From Pseudo-nitzschia pungens (taxonomy: Eukaryota > Bacillariophyta > Bacillariophyceae > Bacillariales > Bacillariaceae), in contig CM074760.1 in NCBI GenBank assembly GCA_037355855.1, positions 5,386,501 to 5,450,500 on the forward strand: 64,000 nt of DNA. The letters are read 5' to 3'. Shown here one piece after another: positions 21,724 to 30,395 of the stretch (the stretch's first letter is position 1; each line of letters starts with the position of its first letter). Made by a program: the position numbers and the translations under genes. Below the pieces are notes generated by a model, which was not told the origin of the DNA, did not search any database, and was given only the letters and a program-made list of their open reading frames with translations.

Positions 21724-22842
21724 GACGGCCGACTTGGTATTGCTATTGGTATTGGTCTCGGTATTGGCCTCGGTATTGTTGCCCGGCGTTGCTGCTTGGC
21801 GACCACTCTCGAACGTATGGTTTCGATCTCTGCCTCGAAATCGAAATCGAATCAAAATCGAATCAAAATCGAATCGAACAATGATACTATTTATTTCGTG
21901 TTACGATACAACGGAGTCCGACAGTCCCGTCAGCTAGCCGCCACTTTGTGAATGTTGCTCGTGCTTTTTTGAAACGAAGAAATGCAGTACCGTAATAGGG
22001 TCGGTCATCCACTGTAGACACGAACGTTATCCTTTCCTTGGTCGGTTTGGGAGATCTGGCTTGGTTTTCTGCGGTCGAGTTCGGTCCACACGAAACCAAT
22101 TTTGATTGACGATGGAAGAATGATGCTTCGTAGAATACGGTAATTACTGGTACTACGGTATAAGACGGTAGCGGATACGAAGTACATGTAGAATGATGAT
22201 GAGGATGATGATGATGATGGAAGGCGATCGACAAAAAATCCTGTCGCTTGTCAATTGTCACACACGCGTCTTGCGATTTGCGAATTTTTGATTTTTTGAT
22301 TTTTTTCAATCTTGCCGTTACTGGTAGTAAGGTTACGTGTACCGTACATACCGGTTCGCCTGCCGTACAAGTAACTTACGAATACTGTATGTAAGTAGTA
22401 AGTAAGCTTACCGTATGATGTCACAGATACCGGTAAGGTTACCCATACTCAATACGGGAGGTAAGATTACTACGGTATGTGTCGAGTGTCGAGTGTGCCG
22501 GTGGACGTATGATGGGTAAGGTTACTGTATTATCATACGGTAAGGTTACGTGTACCAACCGTAGAAGTAATCCAAGAGATACTACGGTACATGCATCAAT
22601 AGCGTTGGATGCAGAAGGCACTCTCCAGAATGCACTCCAGCTAACTCCACTCCACTCCACTCCGCTCCGCTCTGCTCCATTCCAATCCAATCCGAACTCC
22701 AATCGAAACTCTTCCGCCTTTTCGGCAATACTTTACGCGCTACACCTACACTTTATTCCGTCCCAACGTTGCTCGCACCAATCTCTCGCTCGCCACCGTT
22801 TCATTTCATTTCATTTCATTTCCTTCCTCGCCAAACCAAAAC
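21724..22842. other. Divergent promoter region rich in GTAA-NN-TTAC motifs
   Basis: A 1.1-kb spacer between the divergent PRCC-like and Tls1-like starts. It contains GTAAGGTTAC at 22327, 22432, 22516 and 22540, GTAAGATTAC at 22461, and a (GAT)n tract at about 22193-22219. It must contain both promoters. TTTCATTTCATTTCATTT runs directly precede the Tls1-like ATG. Confidence 0.55.
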
Positions 22843-23484
22843 ATGTTTCGAAAACGAACGAAACCATCGGGTGCCAAGAAGCATTTGCGGCGAAAGCGGA
22901 GCGAGGACGACGAGAGCGATCGACCCGGCGCCACCACCACCACCAACAACAAAAACGACAAGGACAAGGACAAGGACAACGACAACGACGACTCGGAGTC
23001 ATCGTCGACGGCCATTGCGATTCGAAACACGATGAAAAAACAAAAGATTCTGGCGTCTCTTCCGATGGCGACGGGTGGGGGCGGGAGGCGATGGAAGTCG
23101 GGCAGCGGTTCCAATTCCAATTCGAATTCGAATTCCAATCCTCAATCGTTCGGGCAGGGGAGTGGTGCGGATGCCAGCGCGAATGCTTCCGCCGAGTTGT
23201 CGGTGCTGGCCACCAAGCACAGGAACAACATGGAGGCCTTCATCGAGGAACAAATGGCAACGACGGCCCGCAGCAGCAGCACCAGCAACAATCATCGGAA
23301 ACGGAGCGGGACCGAAACCGAGGAGGAGCCGCCATCGAATGACAGCAACGACACGATAACAACGACAACGAACGACAACGACAATGCAAGCAAGATCACC
23401 ACGGAGGAGGATCTCTACCAACAATTGGCGCGGGAGGTCGCCAGCGGATCGAGAACCGCCGTTGCCAACAGCGGCGGACCAAAT

Positions 23485-23518
<34 letters not shown>

Positions 23519-24093
23519 TGGACGACGGGGATCGGGGGGCCGGGGGCGCCGCCCTCCTGGGGGGAACGGGGATCGCCGAGGTCGTGCTGCCCTCCAACTT
23601 TCACCACCGCACCGCAACACCCGCAACGGCAACGGCAACGGCAACGACGTCCGCCGCCGTTCCCACCGGGAACCGGGCGTGGAACCACACCCGGAACAAG
23701 TACCGGCGCAACCGATCGTCGGCCGTTCCGGAGGGCGACCGCCACGAGCACGCCCTGCCGGAAACGACCCCCACGCCGTTCGTCCGCTTTGGTGGAAGGG
23801 CGGGAAGCGTCCACGACGGTTCGGCGGCGGCGGCGGTCACTCCGAGCGGCCACAACGATGCCTCCGCCGCCGGCGCGGCTTCCGCCCATCCCACCCCGAG
23901 CGCCGACGCTTCGCGGAGGGGATTCGATGCCTTTCGGGGAAGGCCGGGGGCCGGCGACGGAACCGGAGGCGACGGTCGGGATTCCGAACCGCGGGGGCAA
24001 GATTCGCAAAAGTGGAAGAACACGGGACAGAATCGGGACGACGTGGTGTACAAGCAGTTTCTGAAAAAGGCCCTCAATCCGAGAAACATTTGA
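22843..24093 (+). CDS. Tls1 / C9orf78 (HCA59) family spliceosome-associated protein
   Basis: A 416-residue single-exon protein from the ATG at 22843. It begins MFRKRTKP with a basic/acidic N-terminus like the FRRR start of C9orf78. Conserved blocks follow in family order: a helix near MKKQKILAS, then NNMEAFIEEQM (M.fIE..L), EEDLYQQLARE (ED.LYe.P), GGTGIAEVVLP (gIpEVdLp), and a C-terminal DDVVYKQFLKKA (DD..Y.kFKK). The blocks are separated by Ser/Asn, poly-Gln (about 23487-23517) and Gly/Ala-rich linkers that make it longer than the ~290-residue human protein. Family members act with the spliceosome, and fission-yeast Tls1 affects shelterin transcript splicing. The product is likely nuclear. 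Confidence 0.75.
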
Positions 24094-24377
24094 TCGAGCG
24101 ACGGCGACGGTAGATTATGACACTATACTAGTAAATATTGTACAGCAGTATCGTGTCGCAGTCTATGGAATGCTTGTAGTGCCCAATACCAACTCATAAA
24201 TGAATAAATAAATCAATAAATAAAATAACAATAATATAAGTTTCTAGTTCACAACGATCACCTTCTTTCACCAACTTCTTGTTCGAAAAAGGTGGAATGA
24301 ATCCGCACCGATGCTTCGAGTCGACAAACGTCTGCCGGACTGCCGATACGGAATCACACCACAGTATTTTGGTTGAT

Positions 24378-24409
<32 letters not shown>

Positions 24410-24650
24410 ACTACCGGATTGTTTGTGCCACGGGTTGTCCCCGCATCGATCGTCGGCTCCACTCCGAGCGCAACTCTCGTCGATGCGATACAGCATCCAA
24501 TCGGTGCGCCACGCCACGCAGCGCCACGCCACGCCAGCGCAGCGCCACGTCCCTACAAGCCACGACGCGACAAACGAAACGAGGAGGACAGCAATCCTTC
24601 CCAAACTCGTTCCTTCACTCGCTCGCTCACTCACCCGCTCACTCGCTCGC
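24094..24650. other. Convergent spacer with GATT microsatellite
   Basis: 3' flanks of two convergent genes. A perfect (TTGA)n run lies at about 24378-24408, and a CACTCGCTCGCTCACTC-type tract lies just before the MORN-gene stop. No gene was seen. Confidence 0.5.
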
Positions 24651-27101
24651 TCACACCGCCTTACTCGCGCGAATGGGTTCGTCGTCGATCCATTCTCCCT
24701 CGTGCCGAATGTTGCCATTGGGATAGGTCTCGGTGCCCCTGCCGTGGGCCATTCCGTTCCTCCACTCTCCCCGGTAGCGCCTCCCGTCCTCCCAGGTGCA
24801 GGTTCCGAATCCATCGTATCGGCCGTCCTTCCAGGATCCCTCGTACTGGCCTCCGTCCGCAAAGGTGTACTTGCCGTGGCCCTGCCGCTGCCCGTTGACA
24901 AAGTCTCCGTCGTACACGGCCCCGTCCGGCCAGGTAAAGATTCCCTTTCCGTGGCGCTTGTCCTCCGAGAACTGGCCGTCGTAGACCCGGCCGTCGTTCC
25001 AGCGATAGACGCCGGTGCCGTGGCGCTGGTCGTACTTGTACTCTCCCTCGTACGAGTCGCCGTTGGAAAAGGTCGCCCGGCCGTATCCGTGCCAGCGGCC
25101 GTGGCGCCAGTCGCCCTCGAAGACCCGGTTGTCCTCCTCGTACACCATGCGGCCCAGGCCGTGCGGCATGCCCGTGTTTCTCAGGACGACACCCGTGTAC
25201 GTGCCCTTGTCGCCGTAGGGATCCAGCAGGGTCTTGTTCACCACCTTGACCCGGTCGTCTCCAAAGGTCGAGCTGGCAACCGTTTGTCCCATGGATTCGT
25301 CGTCGAGGGACGAGAGCTGGCCCTTGTCGTCCTCCGAGCTCGGAGTGACGTAGACGGGATCGAAGCGATCGGAGGACGACGATTCGGTCTTGTTGTTGTT
25401 TTTCTTTGCGGCGGTGGTGTTGTTGGCCATGGGCGTTTCGGCCGTGCTCAAGCCGAGCGGTGTCGGGGGTCCGTTGGGAGGTACCTGTTGATGTTGATGT
25501 TGATGTTGTTGTTGATATTGTTGTTGTTGCTTTGTCATTGGCACTGCGGCAGCGGTGTCGGTTCGAATCAGGTTCTCGTCCACGGGCGGATACAACGACT
25601 TCTTGCCATTGGTAACGGCAGCAGAAGCAGTAGCGGGACCCGCACCCATTTTCAACGGAACTGTGGTATCGGTGTGGGCGGCGCCCCTGGCTCGCTCTCT
25701 TCCGGGCGATGCCTTGGCGACGCCCGACCAGGGATGTTTTTTCTCCGGCTTTTTCCTGCCACCGCTGTCCGACAACGATGTCTCCGCCGCACCCGTTCCG
25801 GCACCCGGATCCCCCGCACGGGCACCGGCGAGGGAAGCTTCGTTGCCGGAAGCAGCCGCAGCGGCAGCAGCCGAGCGGGAATGGGAATCCCCCATGCCGC
25901 CGTATTCGCTATTGCTATTGCCTTGGACCATCGTGGCAACGACGTTTTTCTCCACCCATTCCAGCTGCTTTTGAAACAAGTCTTCCTGGTGGGAAATCAG
26001 GGTTTTTTGGGCCTCCTTTTCGGCCTGCAATCGGATCACCAATCGTTCCTTTTCGAATTTTTCCTTGGTTTGATCCAGGGTGGTCTGCAATTTCGTTGCC
26101 AGGAGCGCTTGTTCCAGGAATTGTTCCTGCGTTTCCTCCAGCGTCTGGCGAACCTGTCGGAGTTCCTCCTCCTTCTCCCGCAGCATTTTCCAGAGCATGG
26201 CAGAATTGTATTCTTCTTGCTGCTGCGACGCGGCCATGTTCATTTGTTGCTGTTGTTGCTGCTGTTGCTGCTGTTGAAACTGCTGCTGCTGTTGGATCGC
26301 GGCAGCCGCCGCGGCCAACAACTGCGGGTCGTACTGATTCGGAAAGGGCGTCGCATTGCCGCCGACACCGGAAGACGCAAAGATATCCGCGCCACTGCCC
26401 CCGCGCTGGTTGGTCGTCGATGTGGTGGTGTGCGAGTGCGAATGAGACGTCACCGAAGCCGACGACAGGGTGTGCGAGGGACCTCCAAAGCGCTGCTGTC
26501 CCATTGGCGGACGAAGGAATGGTTGGTGCTGCTGCTGCTGCTGCCGTTGCGGGTTGCTGCCGGAATAGGTCGAATCGTCGTCGTCGTCCAGCGCCATCAT
26601 TGCTCGGCCCGGGGACGACCCGGAGGTTTGCTGCAGCGGAAGGGGAGGACGATATGGTTGGGGGTGCATCGAATGGGACTCGGACGACGTCGATGTTCGT
26701 CGATTGGTTGTTTTCTCTGTTCCCGATGCCGATGCCGATGCCGCTCCCGAAGAAGACTCCCGTTCGTTCGATCCTACCGATCTCGTGGCGGCACTGGCAC
26801 TGGCACTCGTACTGGCATCGACGCTTTCGTTTTCCAGAGCCTGCAGCTGGCGTTCCAATTCGAGCCGTTTCTTTCGGAGGGCTTCCTTGTTGGCCTCGTA
26901 CTGTTCGTTGCATTCCGGGCACGAGTCGAGTTGGTAGGTTTGACCCGTAGCCAAGTCCTTTTTGCGCAATTCGACCCAGGGATGCTGGGCGCACATTCCG
27001 TCCGGAGTCATCAGGGCCTTGGTGGCAATGGTTTCGTTGTCGAACCCGCGGCTGTCGTGGCTCATATCGTCGCCAGCGCCAGAGGCGTGATTAGTGGTCA
27101 T
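24651..27101 (-). CDS. MORN-repeat protein with Cys motif and long coiled coil
   Basis: An 816-residue single exon from the ATG at 27101. Residues ~25-75 contain CAQHPW followed by CPECNEQYEANKEAL, a small Cys/His motif leading into a helix. Residues ~75-260 are low complexity. Residues ~270-420 form a Gln-rich and then charged coiled coil (MLREKEEELRQVRQTLEE and following). Another disordered stretch follows. The last ~200 residues hold seven complete MORN repeats (e.g. YEGEYKYDQRHGTGVYRWND, YDGDFVNGQRQGHG) and a partial eighth. MORN arrays bind membranes or scaffold cytoskeletal and kinase complexes. The combination is not one I can name. Codon use is GC-rich, and the opposite strand is open by chance over almost the whole gene. 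Confidence 0.85.
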   Translation of the reverse strand: MTTNHASGAGDDMSHDSRGFDNETIATKALMTPDGMCAQHPWVELRKKDLATGQTYQLDSCPECNEQYEANKEALRKKRLELERQLQALENESVDASTSASASAATRSVGSNERESSSGAASASASGTEKTTNRRTSTSSESHSMHPQPYRPPLPLQQTSGSSPGRAMMALDDDDDSTYSGSNPQRQQQQQHQPFLRPPMGQQRFGGPSHTLSSASVTSHSHSHTTTSTTNQRGGSGADIFASSGVGGNATPFPNQYDPQLLAAAAAAIQQQQQFQQQQQQQQQQQMNMAASQQQEEYNSAMLWKMLREKEEELRQVRQTLEETQEQFLEQALLATKLQTTLDQTKEKFEKERLVIRLQAEKEAQKTLISHQEDLFQKQLEWVEKNVVATMVQGNSNSEYGGMGDSHSRSAAAAAAASGNEASLAGARAGDPGAGTGAAETSLSDSGGRKKPEKKHPWSGVAKASPGRERARGAAHTDTTVPLKMGAGPATASAAVTNGKKSLYPPVDENLIRTDTAAAVPMTKQQQQYQQQHQHQHQQVPPNGPPTPLGLSTAETPMANNTTAAKKNNNKTESSSSDRFDPVYVTPSSEDDKGQLSSLDDESMGQTVASSTFGDDRVKVVNKTLLDPYGDKGTYTGVVLRNTGMPHGLGRMVYEEDNRVFEGDWRHGRWHGYGRATFSNGDSYEGEYKYDQRHGTGVYRWNDGRVYDGQFSEDKRHGKGIFTWPDGAVYDGDFVNGQRQGHGKYTFADGGQYEGSWKDGRYDGFGTCTWEDGRRYRGEWRNGMAHGRGTETYPNGNIRHEGEWIDDEPIRASKAV

Positions 27102-28381
27102 CGTTCGTTCCTTTGTTTTTTTTTGGCTTTTGTTTTTAATTTTGCTTTTGCTTTGGTTGGATGGTATGTTTGTCTTGCTGATTTCGAATGGACTAGAAAG
27201 CAATTTGTGATTTCTGCGTTCCACAACCGACGGACTCACTTTCACTCACTCACTGACTCGATGTTGGCGCAAACCGAAACACTTTGTTCTTGGTCTTGTG
27301 CTGTCCTACCTGAAAATGTTGTTTCCAAAGTCCCATCGACAGAAACAGAAACAAGATTGGATGAACCAACCTTTTTTTGAGATTGGAAATTGGAAATTGA
27401 ACCCAAGAAGAAGATTTTTGCTCGTCCGTCGTTGTTTTTTGCTGGTTTTCTTCGTTGTTTGATCTTGTACGGTAATACGTACGAGTAAAGAGTACACGTT
27501 TTACCGTACCGCACTCCTACGATCACGAGTATGAAGAGCTGTCAGAACCTTAGCGAAGGTTTTGTTTCGGTCAAGGTATTTGGTTTTTCTTGCCAAGACC
27601 TTACCGTACGTTTAAAATTTTATCAGTACAAGTACGTGTACCGGTATGTACGGTAACCCTAGTGTACCGGTACTTAAAGGTCGCAAGATTGAACATGGTT
27701 CGCGTTTCGTAACCTAAGAATACCGTTCGTACCGGTACAATAACAACATTGTATTATGATCACAAAAAAACGCCATACATAATACTACATAACGTTACCG
27801 TTTTCTTCTATCCGGTAGGTAGAACGCTGGACTCGCCCCGATTGACACAGCTTCAAAAATGGATGCCTGCCCGTACGGAACGGTAAAATAGCCCTCCTGA
27901 AACATATTTTTGAAAAAAAACTATTTTGTCACACAGCGAACAACCGACAACGCGACCTGCAGTGCCGGCGACGCGCAGGCCCAATCCACCCGGATGCAAG
28001 ATGAGGGGGAACAGTGTGTGTCCCCCCAAAATAGCAAGCGGTTTCTCACACCCCCAAATCTTTTTGTTGAAGTATGTGAGCAAATCTTCCGCAACCGCAA
28101 CCGCAACCCAGCAGAGCGGATTGCCGCGAGGGAAGCAACCAACCTACCGCACCGCACCCTACAAGTAAGGCAGTTTGTGACGTCTTGCTTGGAGAAAACG
28201 ATTCCGTCGGCCTCCGTGCTTTTTGTACGAGTACGAAAAACGAGTACGAGTACCAGTACCAATCCATCAGAAGCACCCACCGCAACGACAACTACAACTA
28301 CAACAACAACAACAACTCGGCTAACCACCACACCACTACTCGGATACACACAACACATTCGTATAATTCTATACCACCAAG
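27102..28381. other. Divergent promoter region
   Basis: A 1.3-kb spacer between the MORN and psaI starts. No gene is supported. Many GTAC/CCGGTA-type short palindromes occur at 27,460-27,800. An ACAACAACAACA tract sits just upstream of psaI. Confidence 0.5.
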
Positions 28382-28747
28382 ATGAAATTCCTCGCTACTC
28401 TGTCGGTTTTTGTTGTCGCCTTGCAGGCTGTCTACGGCTTCCAGCCCATCTCCACATCGTCGGTGTCCCGAACGCAATTGATGGCCGCTTCCCCCGAGGA
28501 ACCAGCCACCGCCTCCGTTTCCAAGAAGGTCCTTCCTTCCATCGCTGCCACGACCGGATTTCTTCTTTCCATGGGAATCGACCCCGCGTTCGCCGCCAAG
28601 GAACTCCCCCCCGACACCAGCTACATCGGAAAGGATTTCACCGCCCAATACCTCCCCGCCATCATGGTTCCCTTGGTCGGTATTGTCTTCCCCGCCTTCT
28701 CCATGGCCTTGTTCTTCCTTTACAGTCAACAAGACGATGTCGAGTAA
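28382..28747 (+). CDS. psaI: Photosystem I reaction-centre subunit VIII (PsaI), nuclear-encoded precursor
   Basis: A 121-residue single-exon precursor. Residues 1-19 are a signal peptide cleaved at VYG|F20, the Phe-type junction of diatom plastid proteins. Residues 20-50 are a Ser/Thr-rich transit segment. Residues ~51-72 form a second hydrophobic signal ending AFAA, a thylakoid-type cleavage site. The remaining ~50 residues are PsaI: YLPAIMVPLVGIVFPAFSMA is the signature LP.I.VPLVG.VFPA..MA single transmembrane helix (91-114), followed by an acidic QQDDVE tail. PsaI supports PsaL binding in photosystem I and is normally plastid-encoded. The tripartite presequence shows adaptation to nuclear expression rather than a stray plastid insert. 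Confidence 0.88.
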   Translation: MKFLATLSVFVVALQAVYGFQPISTSSVSRTQLMAASPEEPATASVSKKVLPSIAATTGFLLSMGIDPAFAAKELPPDTSYIGKDFTAQYLPAIMVPLVGIVFPAFSMALFFLYSQQDDVE

Positions 28748-30395
28748 ACAATGCATTGGTTGTTTGTTGGTGACCGTGTGTGAGAGAGATGGAGTGGATG
28801 GATTGATTGATTCGATCGAATCTCGATCAATCATCGACACCGTCATCATTTTAATGAGCAATCTTTGACCGGCCATCATCGAACGCAAACAAATAATGAT
28901 CTACGATTCGTTCTTGGTTGCGGGCGATGGAGTTAACTAGATTTCATTTCGGGAGCGTGGGTGATTGCGTGCCTTATTTGTGAAGGTTCGATTCGATTAG
29001 AATTTTAATAATTAGTTGGACTTTTTGGATGCGATGCGGGCGGGCGGGCGCCTCCCTCTCGAAACATGGAGGTTTCGAGATTGCGAGAGGGATAATTTTC
29101 AACAACTACTACTAACTATAGAGAAAGTACTATTTCCCAACCACTGTGGTGGTGATCCACGGGCCTCGTTGGATGTTTTGTTTTTGTACAAGCAGCACCC
29201 TTTTCGTCTTGTCGCATGCACCATTAACTACTGGTACTAGTACCTCCGACGGAGAACGAAAGTAGCAATGGCTGGATTGATTTTTGACAACGTCGTTTCG
29301 TTACAGAAACAATTATGGTTTTCATCGATGTATTGTAGTGCCATAGTCAGTGGTGTTGAGGCGATTTAATCTTGTTCGGAGAATCCAACCACAAACCACA
29401 AAATCTTCCATTCTCAAGTTTTTTGGAAGTTTTGTTCCGCTCCTCGCACGTGTAACTAAACCTTACCGTAGTACATGGCCACCAACAATCCATTTCAGCA
29501 TGTTCCAGTGTTGTTAGAGGCAAGCGCTTGTCCCTCAAGAAGCGTATTCATACGGTATGAGGAACCAAGCAACTTTCTACAAATGATCCTTCCACCACCC
29601 TCCGATCCTCAAAGCGCACCACACGCACTACTACCCTAATGTTTGTAAGCTTGTAAATCTGATCTATTATTATACACGATGGAAAACTAAATAAACTACT
29701 AAGTTGAACCTGCCATTTCAAAAGCGAAACCTCGTTGTGCCAAACGGAGGCGTCTTCCGTTCGTCGAACTGGTTCTTTCGAAAAATTTACTCATACGTAC
29801 GTACGTAAGGTTACTCGTACCCCCCTTACACGTACGTTGAACGTTAAGTTTACTTTCATAGTAAGGTTACGAGTGCTTGTACGTGCCGGTATTCCCGGAT
29901 CAATGCAATAGCATCGCGCGCATAGCGATCACAAGCAAGACTGAGCTCTTCACTTTTTCGTTACCGCAGTTGTCTCTTGAGATGCATTGCCTTTTCAAAA
30001 ATAGAATACTACCAATGCTGACATGCTGCACGTACAAACCATCGAAAGAAAGAACCCAAGGACATCCATCTCTTGCAGTGCTACACGAACAAGATCTTCT
30101 CGCTGTTACAATACGCTAAGAGCAATCATGCCAGACTTCATTGTCGTGGTCCCAGAGCTGGTGAGATCCCGTTGTCGACTTTTGGCACCGTTGCTCGGAA
30201 TTTGAACTGAGGGTGGGACAATTTTCTACCAAGTGTTGTCAAACAATTACATGAGAGATGTTAGAAATCGAAAAGACCAATAGCGAAAACGACTTCTGTT
30301 AAAATAACATACTACTTCTAATAGCTTCTAATGCTCGTTCAAATGCCAGAGCTCTGTCTAATCTTGATCACCAATAATTGACTCATCGCACTTGA
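28748..30395. other. Intergenic, no gene seen
   Basis: About 1.6 kb without a supported frame. GTAAGGTTAC occurs at 29805 and 29861 within a GTAC-rich patch at 29,790-29,885. Confidence 0.5.

Noticed and set aside
24405..27380. A 991-codon open frame on the plus strand opposite the MORN gene
   Set aside because: It is antisense to clear MORN repeats. Its protein is a Val/Leu/Arg-rich mirror of GC-rich codons with no domain. It is a by-product of strong third-position bias.
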